The notes beneath the pieces are model-generated. The model did no database searches and had not been told where the DNA came from. It saw only the letters and a program-made list of their open reading frames with translations. A program made the translations under genes and the position numbers. Shown piece by piece: positions 1 to 5,663 of a DNA stretch of 5,663 nt. Origin of the DNA: Planctomycetota bacterium (GTDB lineage Bacteria; Planctomycetota; Phycisphaerae; Sedimentisphaerales; Anaerobacaceae). Position 1 is the first letter of the stretch. Each line of letters starts with the position of its first letter. Where the stretch lies: NCBI GenBank assembly GCA_020344865.1, contig CP070830.1:644474-650136 (forward strand), in the 5' to 3' direction.

Positions 1-36
1 ATAAGCGTGTTTAGAAGTTGAGGATTCTTACTGTGG

Positions 37-67
37 TTTACTTTGTTGGGCAGACGAAATCTATACT
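37..67 (+). promoter_or_regulatory. possible sigma70-type promoter of the azoreductase gene
   Basis: TATACT at 62-67 matches five of six bases of the -10 consensus. The best upstream partner is TTTACT at 37-42 (four of six to TTGACA), but the spacer is 19 bases, longer than the optimum. Transcription would start near base 74, leaving a leader of only about 14 bases that still contains the Shine-Dalgarno site. This is a by-eye call; the true promoter could lie left of the window. Confidence 0.3.
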
Positions 68-77
68 TTTTAAATGC

Positions 78-83
78 GGAGGA
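78..83 (+). promoter_or_regulatory. Shine-Dalgarno site of the azoreductase gene
   Basis: GGAGGA lies four bases before ATG 88. It is the strongest ribosome binding site in the window and decides the start in favour of ATG 88 over the in-frame TTG at 43. Confidence 0.85.
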
Positions 84-87
84 CACT

Positions 88-720
88 ATGAGCAACGTTC
101 TATATATCAAGGCCTCGCCTCGAACAGGCCGGTCTCATTCGGTGGCGGTGGCCGATGCATTTGTTGAATCTTATTGCCAAGCTCATCCTGAGGATAAGAT
201 TAAGACAATAGATATCTTCGAAAGACCCCTTCCGGCGTTCGACCTGCCAGCAGTCACAGCAAAGTACAAGATAATGCATGGGACAGAGCATTCTCAAGAG
301 GACCAACGGATATGGTCTCAAGTTATCTCTATAATTGAAGAATTCAAGTCAGCGGACAAATACGTTATGGCGGTGCCGATGTGGAATTTCTCAATTCCAT
401 ACCGGCTGAAACAATACGTGGACATACTTGTGCAGCCGGGTTACACCTTCTCGGTAAATGAAGGCGGAAACTACGAAGGACTGGTCAAGGACAAGCCGGT
501 ATTTATCGCGTATGCGCGAGGGGGGGAGTATCCGGCCGGGACGGGTAAAGAGGCATTCGACCTGCAAAAAAAGTACCTCGAGCTGATGCTCGGCTTTATG
601 GGTTTTCGCGACATACGTTCGGTAACGGTGGAACCGACCCTCGCCGGTGGTGCGGACGTTGCAAAACAAAAACGGACGGCTGCTATTGAGGAGGCGAGGA
701 AAATGGCCAAGGAATTCTAA
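88..720 (+). CDS. azoR: FMN-dependent NADH-azoreductase / NAD(P)H:quinone oxidoreductase (flavodoxin fold)
   Basis: This 210-residue protein belongs to the FMN-dependent azoreductase family (flavodoxin-like fold, about 200 residues, usually a cytoplasmic homodimer). Family members reduce quinones and azo compounds by two-electron transfer from NAD(P)H. Visible motifs are the N-terminal beta strand and FMN-phosphate loop (SPRTGRSHS, residues 10-18), the isoalloxazine-contacting PMWNFSIP (97-104), the second flavin loop ARGGEY (143-148), and the family-typical DLQKKYLELMLGFMGF (158-173). The start was set at ATG 88, because GGAGGA at 78-83 lies four bases upstream and MSNVLYIKASPR is a normal family N-terminus. 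An in-frame TTG at 43 would add 15 residues unlike the family. The gene stands alone, converges on the glycogen operon, and is followed directly by an intrinsic terminator. The physiological substrate cannot be read from sequence; quinone or electrophile detoxification is inferred. Confidence 0.93.
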   Translation: MSNVLYIKASPRTGRSHSVAVADAFVESYCQAHPEDKIKTIDIFERPLPAFDLPAVTAKYKIMHGTEHSQEDQRIWSQVISIIEEFKSADKYVMAVPMWNFSIPYRLKQYVDILVQPGYTFSVNEGGNYEGLVKDKPVFIAYARGGEYPAGTGKEAFDLQKKYLELMLGFMGFRDIRSVTVEPTLAGGADVAKQKRTAAIEEARKMAKEF

Positions 721-747
721 ACTTCCGGTTAGACCGTCGAAGTTTTT
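719..747 (+). terminator. intrinsic (rho-independent) terminator after the azoreductase gene
   Basis: AAACTTC (719-725) pairs with GAAGTTT (739-745), and CGGT (726-729) pairs with ACCG (733-736) around the three-base loop TAG. A two-base bulge (TC, 737-738) separates the two stem parts. The hairpin runs into a T tract at 743-747 and starts within the TAA stop codon, the classic layout of an intrinsic terminator. Read on the minus strand, the same hairpin is followed only by TTTAGAATT, so it may also act as a weaker terminator for the converging glycogen operon, whose last stop codon lies 14 bases before it. Confidence 0.7.
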
Positions 748-753
748 GGCCGA

Positions 754-774
754 TGATAAATCAGCTGTTTATCA
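754..774. repeat. small inverted repeat across the debranching-enzyme stop codon
   Basis: TGATAAA (754-760) and TTTATCA (768-774) are perfect 7-bp inverted arms around a seven-base loop, TCAGCTG. The loop includes the minus-strand TGA stop of the debranching gene. The stem is AT-rich and has no T tract on either side, so a terminator role on its own is doubtful. It could stabilise the 3' end of the operon mRNA or help the neighbouring terminator, or be chance. Confidence 0.45.
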
Positions 775-2902
775 ATTGATGTGCCCTTATCAGTTCGGCT
801 ACGCTCCATGCCTGGGCGATACAGCCTCTCGGCTGGTGTGGCGCGTCTCCGTCGAATATTTCACTGATTTGTCCGACGCAGCCTTCATCAGTCAGATGCT
901 GTAGTAACGGTTCGATGAATTGCGCGGCTCTCTTTTTGCTTTTTCGGCTGAAGTTATTCACCCTCAGGTAGGCCTCTACAAACGGCCCCATCAGATAGGC
1001 CCAGACTGTTCCCTGGTGATAGGCCTCATCTCGCTGATGCTGCGGTCCGGTATAAGTACCTTTATAGCGACTGTCGCTCGGCGCTAGTGTTCGAAGGCCG
1101 TAAGGGGTAAGCAGATTTTGCTGCACGGTATCTACGACGGCCTTTGCCTGCCGAGGCGACAGAGGTGTGAAGGGCAGCGAAACGGCGAATATCTGGTTCG
1201 GCCGGAGGCTCGAATCAGCAGAACCATCGGGCAGGACGCAGTCATTTAGATAGCCGCACCGCTGGTTCCAAAAGAGCCGGCAGAAACTCTCTTTAACTCT
1301 ATCCGCTATAGACGCGTAATGTTTTGCGTTGTCTATGCTGCGGGTGGCATAGAACTGAGCGAGAAGACAAAGAGAATTATACCACAAGGCGTTGACCTCG
1401 ACCGCTTTTCCACAGCGAGCCGTTACAGCCACTCCATCATATTTAGCGTCCATCCATGTCAGCTGTGTGCTCTCGTCGCCCGCGATTATAAGCTCGTCGT
1501 CATCGGCGCGAATATCGAACCTCGTACCATTGTAGTAGGAATCTATAATCCAGCGGATTGTGGGCAGGAGCTGCTCAGTAAAGGTCTCAAGGTCACCGGA
1601 GGTATTCAGGTACTGAAAAGCCGCGTTGATAAACCAAAGAGAGGCGTCGATACTGTTGAAGTATGCGGTATCGCTATAGTCATCAAAGCGATTTGGAATC
1701 ATACCCTCGTCGACGGCGGCGGCAAATGTGGTCAAAACCGACTTCGCCTCGTCAAGTCTGCCCGTCAAAAGCAGCAGTCCGGGCAGGGCCACGAAGGCGT
1801 CTCTGCCCCAGTCTGCAAACCAGGGGAAGCCGGCCAAGACGGTGGTCCTGAACTCGCACTGGGAATCCTGCCCGGTTTGATACGAATTGTTTTGAAGAGC
1901 TGATGAATTGGTATTGCGTCTGGTAACGAACTGGTCAGCGGCCAAGTAAAGCGTTTTGAGTCTTTTGTCTGTGGCTCTGGCGGTTGCAACCACGATACTA
2001 TGGTGGTTTTGCAGGCCCTCGCGGACTTGTTTAATATCCGCAGCACCAAGCTGCTCGGGCCTGCATTTGTTGCTGAAATTGGCCCAGAAGACGATTCTGT
2101 GAGGTTCTTCCACACGTCCTTTGAAGAAACCGGGCGTCCACAAATCTTCGTTAAAATCCTGGCCTCTTTCTTTATCATTGCGATAGACGAAGTTGAACCA
2201 CCACTGCTTGTCGGGCTCGAAATTCATATCGGGACAGCTCAGAAACAATTCGCAGCTCCCGGGTACATCGTGGCGAATCAACAGCCCGGACCGGGCGGCA
2301 TTATCGTCTGCGGGTTTTCGGCCGTTGCGCTCAATCCACCTGGAATGCAAAGGAGCATAGGACTTTTGGAGCGTGTGAAAACCTCTTAATGCGACAAACG
2401 GGCGCAGGATAAATTGTGCGGGATTTTTAACCTTCGTGAAATCATACACCAAAGCCACCGTATCAGTTTCGCGGAGAAGGTACAGTGATTTTGTCAGTTC
2501 GAGCCCGTCGAGTTGAAAATCAAAATGGACTCCGATATCCTGGCGGAACCGCTTCATACAGCCGGAGTTGTCGGGGGCGAATTTGCCGTCAAATTCAAAG
2601 GTTGATAGATTAAATACCCTCCGTTGGTTGGCTTTTTGCGACCTGCCGGAAGGGGCCGGGCCGTCAAGCACCACCATCTCCAAGCATTTGGCCAGTGTCA
2701 TTATCCTGTTAGCGGGCGGGTTAAGGGAGCCGATGAGCAGGCCGTGGTATCTTCGAGTATTGCAGCCGACAATCGTCGATGATGCGTAGCTGCCGCGCTG
2801 GTTGGTCAACAGCCATTCTTTGGCCAGTAAGCTTTCAAGGCTCATCCCGTCCAGCGGCATGGAAACAATTTCAACACCATTGGCTTTTTGCAAAGTCAGC
2901 AC
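761..2902 (-). CDS. glycogen debranching enzyme, amylo-alpha-1,6-glucosidase type (GH133)
   Basis: This 713-residue protein matches the two-domain prokaryotic glycogen debranching enzymes (GDE N-terminal plus GDE C-terminal domains), which are usually about 650-720 residues, so it is full length. Such enzymes hydrolyse alpha-1,6 branch glucose in glycogen or limit dextrin. The N-terminal signature is EWLLTNQRGSYASST (29-43) and NTRRYHGLL (48-56). The C-terminal (alpha/alpha)6 domain begins near 315 and shows FPWFADWGRDAF (359-370), IPNRFDD (402-408), YFNSIDASLWF (414-424), LTWMDAK (481-487), VEVNALWY (501-508), YHQGTVWAYLMGPF (628-641) and SEIFDGDAPHQPRG (680-693). By family analogy D485 and the E681 region are candidate catalytic sites (inference). 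There is no signal peptide. The start is GTG 2902, supported by GGAG at 2910-2913; ATG 2860 (residue 15) is the alternative. It is the last gene of the minus-strand operon, 84 bases after the GH57 gene. Confidence 0.95.
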   Translation of the reverse strand: MLTLQKANGVEIVSMPLDGMSLESLLAKEWLLTNQRGSYASSTIVGCNTRRYHGLLIGSLNPPANRIMTLAKCLEMVVLDGPAPSGRSQKANQRRVFNLSTFEFDGKFAPDNSGCMKRFRQDIGVHFDFQLDGLELTKSLYLLRETDTVALVYDFTKVKNPAQFILRPFVALRGFHTLQKSYAPLHSRWIERNGRKPADDNAARSGLLIRHDVPGSCELFLSCPDMNFEPDKQWWFNFVYRNDKERGQDFNEDLWTPGFFKGRVEEPHRIVFWANFSNKCRPEQLGAADIKQVREGLQNHHSIVVATARATDKRLKTLYLAADQFVTRRNTNSSALQNNSYQTGQDSQCEFRTTVLAGFPWFADWGRDAFVALPGLLLLTGRLDEAKSVLTTFAAAVDEGMIPNRFDDYSDTAYFNSIDASLWFINAAFQYLNTSGDLETFTEQLLPTIRWIIDSYYNGTRFDIRADDDELIIAGDESTQLTWMDAKYDGVAVTARCGKAVEVNALWYNSLCLLAQFYATRSIDNAKHYASIADRVKESFCRLFWNQRCGYLNDCVLPDGSADSSLRPNQIFAVSLPFTPLSPRQAKAVVDTVQQNLLTPYGLRTLAPSDSRYKGTYTGPQHQRDEAYHQGTVWAYLMGPFVEAYLRVNNFSRKSKKRAAQFIEPLLQHLTDEGCVGQISEIFDGDAPHQPRGCIAQAWSVAELIRAHQLINS

Positions 2903-2909
2903 AACTATG

Positions 2910-2913
2910 CTCC
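2910..2913 (-). promoter_or_regulatory. Shine-Dalgarno site of the debranching-enzyme gene
   Basis: On the minus strand CGGAG lies seven bases before the GTG at 2902-2900. It supports a GTG start there rather than the internal ATG at 2860. Confidence 0.65.
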
Positions 2914-2926
2914 GAACAACTACCGC

Positions 2927-2961
2927 CGTAAAGTTTAACAGCCAGAGTTTTCACTTTAACG
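2927..2961 (-). other. weak intercistronic hairpin between the GH57 and debranching genes
   Basis: TAAAGT (2929-2934) and ACTTTA (2953-2958) are complementary arms, extended by two C-G pairs (2927-2928 with 2960-2961) across a one-base bulge at 2959. The loop is 18 bases. It sits in the 84-base gap ahead of the debranching Shine-Dalgarno site. No T tract follows, so it is not a convincing terminator; a role in mRNA processing or stability is possible but unproven. Confidence 0.25.
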
Positions 2962-2986
2962 TTTAAAGGATGGGTATGTCTTGGTC

Positions 2987-4264
2987 TTACGACAGCCCAC
3001 AAAATGCATTCTCAGTCGCCTGCCCAGTCAGAGTGCTTGTGTTTATCAGAGTTTTGTCTACAACCTTATTCAGGTCTAAACGAGTTTGCCTAAGGCAACG
3101 GTTACTGAGATCGCCCAGAACATTCATAAAGTTGATATAAGAGTCGTAAGGTGAGTTATACGGATTAAAGTATTTATGCACATCGCCATCAGCAAAATAT
3201 TTGGTGCACATATAATAAAAATGGTCTGATGTCTGGAGCTTTCGCCAGTCGGTTATGATTTTTTCGTCGCCGGTTTTCTTGACTTTCTTTTCGAGACGAT
3301 AAAGTTCATGAATGGCGTTGGACTGCATGGCGTTTCCAAGCCAGGCGGATAGGTCTCTTTCGAGGTCAGCCCAGCTTATCAGGTGAGGCACGTCCACTGT
3401 ATCGACGGGCTGGTAAGCCTGGATTACTTCGCTTGGGGTCTTGAAGTCATTGTCAGGATGTTTGAGGATTTTTTCAGGCAGGTGCCGCATAAAATCGAAT
3501 ATTCCCGTATCCTGCCACTGGTGCTCACCGAATGTCTCATAATCCATGAACAGGTTGACTACGTTTCCGTTGCCGTTAACATCGCTTATCCATCGAGCGA
3601 ACTTGTCGGCGGTCAAAGGCCATTCCAGCCAATCACGGTTGGAAAATCTGAAGGCGATATCATCACTGAGGGAATAATTCTTCAAGAGCAGCTTAAGTCT
3701 GGAGCAGCCCTTCGGCTGATAGACGAAGTTGGGACTTCTAAAGCCGAGTATGTGGTCCGCACCCTCGGTCATAATGGCATCGAAATCGTCCATGGATTCT
3801 ATGACGGAGGCCAAATCATTATTGTAAATCAATTCGGTATTTCTGAAGATGCGCGGTTTCTTGCCGAAGAGATTTTCGATAGTTTCAGAGTGTTTGTTGA
3901 CCTGCTCTATGAACTCGTCCCTGGAGTACAGGAAACTCAGGCTATGATAGTACGTCTCAGCGAGGAACTCGACGCAGCCGGTTTGAGCCAGTGCGTCGAA
4001 GGTACTTAGGACTTCCGGGGCAAAGGAAAGCAACTGCTCGAGCAACACGCCGGTCAAGCTGTATGCAATCCTGAATCTGCCCTCGTACCTGCGGATTATA
4101 TCCAGGAGCAATCGATTGGCGGGAAGATAGCACTTGTTGGCCACTTTCCTGCAAATGGAGGAGTTTTTGTAATCATCAAAGTATCGGTCGTCCTTGTCGA
4201 ATACCGTGTAGTGTCTCAGTCGCGAAGGCTGATGGACCTGAAAATAGAAACACACCGAAGCCAT
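2987..4264 (-). CDS. GH57 family glycoside hydrolase, alpha-amylase type
   Basis: This 425-residue protein belongs to glycoside hydrolase family 57, close to the archaeal and bacterial alpha-amylase-like group, rather than the longer branching enzymes or 4-alpha-glucanotransferases. GH57 enzymes use a retaining mechanism in a (beta/alpha)7 barrel on alpha-1,4-glucans. Conserved regions in order are HQP (11-13), VEFLAETYYHSL (98-109), FRNTELIYNND (140-150) with presumed nucleophile E144, FMDYETFGEH (239-248) with presumed acid/base D241, and a helical region near 295-350 containing ISWADLERDLSAW and SDHFYYM. The C-terminal stretch FADGDVHKYFNPYNSPYDSYI (357-377 region) is typical of this subgroup. 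No signal peptide is seen, so it should act on intracellular glucan. ATG 4264 follows AAAGGGA (4274-4268) at three bases. The gene lies 33 bases after the glycosyltransferase and is probably co-transcribed. Exact specificity (amylase or transferase) is not settled by sequence. Confidence 0.92.
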   Translation of the reverse strand: MASVCFYFQVHQPSRLRHYTVFDKDDRYFDDYKNSSICRKVANKCYLPANRLLLDIIRRYEGRFRIAYSLTGVLLEQLLSFAPEVLSTFDALAQTGCVEFLAETYYHSLSFLYSRDEFIEQVNKHSETIENLFGKKPRIFRNTELIYNNDLASVIESMDDFDAIMTEGADHILGFRSPNFVYQPKGCSRLKLLLKNYSLSDDIAFRFSNRDWLEWPLTADKFARWISDVNGNGNVVNLFMDYETFGEHQWQDTGIFDFMRHLPEKILKHPDNDFKTPSEVIQAYQPVDTVDVPHLISWADLERDLSAWLGNAMQSNAIHELYRLEKKVKKTGDEKIITDWRKLQTSDHFYYMCTKYFADGDVHKYFNPYNSPYDSYINFMNVLGDLSNRCLRQTRLDLNKVVDKTLINTSTLTGQATENAFCGLS

Positions 4265-4297
4265 AAATCCCTTTCTTTCTTTACGTCTAAAATCCTA

Positions 4298-5578
4298 TCA
4301 GACGGCAAGCAGTGCCTCTTCATAAATCCTGTTGCACTTTCTTGCGCTGTCCTGCCACCGAAGTCTTCTGACCTCGAAATTTCCGTAATTTGCCAAAGTC
4401 TGCTGTAGCGCGGGATACTGCAGTACAGCTACAATCTTGTTGGCCATCTCGTCGACATCCCAGAAGTCGACCTTCAAGGCGTGCCTGAGCACTTCGGACA
4501 CGCCGCTCTGCTTGCTTATTATGACGGGCACATTATTATCCAGGGCCTCCAGAGGGGCGATGCCAAATGGTTCCGAGACGGAGGGCATGACGTACAAGTC
4601 AGCCATTTTATAAATCTTTTGTACATCCTGGCCTCTTAGGAAGCCGGTGAAGAGTACCTTATGTCCGATGCCGAGTCCGGCGGCCATCTCAACGGCTCGG
4701 TGCATCATATCTCCTGAGCCGGTCATCACGAATTTGACGTTGTCCATCACGTCGAGGACTTTTTTGGCGGCTGCAAGGAAATACTCCGGGCCTTTTTGCA
4801 TTGTAATTCGGCCCAAGAACAAGACGATTTTCTCGTCTTTTTCGATACCCGTTTCGTTCAGAGTCCATTCGCCTCCATTGCGCTGCACCCCGTTATGGAC
4901 TACTTCGACTTTTTCTCCGGGGACGCCGTACCGGCTTATAAGGATATTGCGGGTGAAATGGCTGACCGTTATTATTTTGTGGGCCGCATGCATGCCCTGT
5001 CGCTCGATGTCGTAAATCATCTGGTTGACATGCTCACCGCTACGGTCGAATTCGGTCGAATGGACGTGTACAATCAGCGGCTTTCCGCTCATCTGGGATA
5101 CCAGGATTCCGGCAGGGTATGTGATCCAGTCGTGGGCATGGACGATGTCAAACTGCTCATCTGCGGCCAACTGAGCGGCAATTGCGGCATAGCGGTAGAC
5201 CTCGCGATACATGTCGCCACTATAATCCGCCGCGCCAAAGAGTTGACCGGCCAAGCCGCTGTCTTTCTGCTTTTGCCGGAGCGCTTCCTCGATTTGTTGC
5301 TGGTAAATATCGGGGGTGGCATAAGGCTGCAGTGGTGAGTCAATAGCCCGAAAAGTCACATTTTTCATCGGGTCGAATTTGAAAGGGGTGGTCGGCGTGT
5401 AAGAGCCGGCGGCCAAGAGCTTGACATGGCTGGTGTATTGGCCTTCGAGGGCAGCTGGCAAAACAAAGGTTACCTCTATGCCAAGCTGGTCCATAGCCCG
5501 GGTAAGCCCGTAACAGGCGGTACCCAGTCCCCCGCTTATAAAGGGGGGGAACTCCCAGCCTAACATAAAAACCCTCAT
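4298..5578 (-). CDS. GT-B glycosyltransferase, probable glycogen synthase-like (GT4/GT5)
   Basis: This 426-residue protein has the two Rossmann-like domains of a GT-B glycosyltransferase. The N-terminal domain opens with MRVFMLGWEFPPFISGGLG (1-19), whose SGGLG corresponds to the glycine-rich acceptor and nucleotide loop of glycogen synthases. DIVHAHDW (144-151), HVHSTEFDRSG (171-181) and ITVSHFTRN (203-211) follow. The C-terminal domain has GRITMQKGPEYF (256-267), with R257 and K262 expected to contact the sugar-nucleotide phosphates, and SEPFGIAPLE (335-344), the E-x7-E signature (E336, E344). It is shorter than bacterial GlgA (about 480 residues) and nearer archaeal glycogen synthases in size. 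The neighbouring amylase and debranching genes favour glucan synthesis; the donor (ADP- or UDP-glucose) is unknown, and another GT4 activity such as sucrose- or trehalose-type synthesis cannot be excluded. ATG 5578 was chosen; TTG 5596 lacks a ribosome site, and ATG 5566 has one but would cut into the first beta strand. It is the first gene of the operon. Confidence 0.9.
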   Translation of the reverse strand: MRVFMLGWEFPPFISGGLGTACYGLTRAMDQLGIEVTFVLPAALEGQYTSHVKLLAAGSYTPTTPFKFDPMKNVTFRAIDSPLQPYATPDIYQQQIEEALRQKQKDSGLAGQLFGAADYSGDMYREVYRYAAIAAQLAADEQFDIVHAHDWITYPAGILVSQMSGKPLIVHVHSTEFDRSGEHVNQMIYDIERQGMHAAHKIITVSHFTRNILISRYGVPGEKVEVVHNGVQRNGGEWTLNETGIEKDEKIVLFLGRITMQKGPEYFLAAAKKVLDVMDNVKFVMTGSGDMMHRAVEMAAGLGIGHKVLFTGFLRGQDVQKIYKMADLYVMPSVSEPFGIAPLEALDNNVPVIISKQSGVSEVLRHALKVDFWDVDEMANKIVAVLQYPALQQTLANYGNFEVRRLRWQDSARKCNRIYEEALLAV

Positions 5579-5582
5579 ACCG

Positions 5583-5588
5583 CCCCCC
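5583..5588 (-). promoter_or_regulatory. G-tract ribosome binding site of the glycosyltransferase gene
   Basis: Six consecutive G (minus strand) lie four bases before ATG 5578. It is an unusual, purely G Shine-Dalgarno-like site. A complementary run of seven C occurs early in the coding region (5549-5543), so the site could be masked by pairing in the mRNA. Confidence 0.45.
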
Positions 5589-5612
5589 GTGTGCAATAAT
5601 GCAGATAACTGT

Positions 5613-5651
5613 TTGTCAAATAGAAACTTACGGTCATTTCACTTGTCAAAT
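5613..5651 (-). repeat. two direct 9-bp repeats (ATTTGACAA) 30 bp apart upstream of the glycogen operon
   Basis: On the minus strand ATTTGACAA occurs at 5651-5643 and again at 5621-5613. The copies are identical and exactly 30 bases apart, about three helical turns, so both would face the same side of the DNA. Each contains TTGACA. They may be two -35 boxes, or paired sites for a regulator covering the operon promoter. Confidence 0.55.
5619..5649 (-). promoter_or_regulatory. possible promoter of the glycogen operon
   Basis: The distal TTGACA (5649-5644, minus strand) is a perfect -35 box. The best -10 candidates are TCTATT (5624-5619, spacer 19, four of six) and TTCTAT (5625-5620, spacer 18, three of six). 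Transcription would begin near 5612, leaving a leader of about 33 bases before ATG 5578. The proximal TTGACA (5619-5614) has only TATTGC (5598-5593, spacer 15) as a partner and would leave almost no leader. Neither choice is strong. Confidence 0.3.
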
Positions 5652-5663
5652 CCAAAATCCATA

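Noticed and set aside
43..87. N-terminal extension of the azoreductase from TTG 43
   Set aside because: No ribosome site precedes it, the added residues do not resemble the family N-terminus, and a strong Shine-Dalgarno site precedes ATG 88.
647..904. A plus-strand open frame running from the end of the azoreductase gene into the debranching gene
   Set aside because: It crosses the intrinsic terminator, overlaps two well-supported genes and has no recognisable product.
1319..1903. A 194-codon open frame on the plus strand, antisense to the debranching gene
   Set aside because: It overlaps the conserved catalytic domain of the debranching enzyme on the other strand, and its sequence shows no recognisable domain.
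3383..4009. A 208-codon open frame on the plus strand, antisense to the GH57 gene
   Set aside because: It is wholly inside a gene with clear GH57 motifs, has no convincing ribosome site and reads as the mirror of that gene's codon pattern; no known family is recognisable.
2987..4264. GH57 gene as a glycogen branching enzyme
   Set aside because: GH57 branching enzymes are usually over 500 residues and carry a different nucleophile motif; length and motifs here fit the amylase-like group better.
5579..5596. Glycosyltransferase start at TTG 5596
   Set aside because: It adds only MHTGGG, encoded by what looks like the ribosome binding region of ATG 5578, and has no Shine-Dalgarno site of its own.
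1..5663. Mobile elements, CRISPR arrays, tRNA or rRNA genes, and toxin or defence modules
   Set aside because: No repeat array, transposase-like frame, attachment site or RNA gene signature was found on either strand; coding density by metabolic genes explains almost all of the window.

Overview
The window holds four protein-coding genes and has no gene-free stretch longer than about 90 bases. One gene on the plus strand (88-720) encodes an FMN-dependent, azoreductase-type NAD(P)H:quinone oxidoreductase. The other three lie head to tail on the minus strand and look like one operon. In order of transcription, right to left, they are a GT-B glycosyltransferase resembling a short glycogen synthase (5578-4298), a GH57 alpha-amylase-type hydrolase (4264-2987) and a GH133-type glycogen debranching enzyme (2902-761). 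The two gaps inside the operon are 33 and 84 bases.

Together the three minus-strand proteins form a compact alpha-glucan module. The glycosyltransferase would extend a glycogen-like polymer from a sugar nucleotide, the GH57 enzyme would cut or rearrange internal alpha-1,4 links, and the debranching enzyme would remove alpha-1,6 branches. None of the three shows a signal peptide, so they should act in the cytoplasm on stored glucan. The set resembles the glycogen clusters known from archaea and some deep-branching bacteria more than the classic enterobacterial glgBXCAP operon. No glgB, glgC or glgP lies in the window.

Boundaries: the azoreductase gene and the debranching gene converge, with 40 bases between their stop codons. 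That gap holds a convincing intrinsic terminator for the azoreductase (719-747), and a second small inverted repeat spans the debranching stop codon (754-774). At the right edge, about 85 bases upstream of the glycosyltransferase contain two copies of a 9-bp repeat 30 bp apart, each with a perfect TTGACA. This is the likely control region of the operon.

Organism: Shine-Dalgarno sites, an intrinsic terminator, -10/-35-like boxes and intermediate base composition point to a bacterium. The archaeal-like glycogen set would suit groups such as Planctomycetota (Phycisphaerae), Omnitrophota or Desulfuromonadia-like lineages, but the window contains no marker gene and this placement is a guess. No RNA gene, mobile element, CRISPR array or defence system was seen. 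The window is best read as ordinary metabolic sequence with a few interesting regulatory and family-level details.
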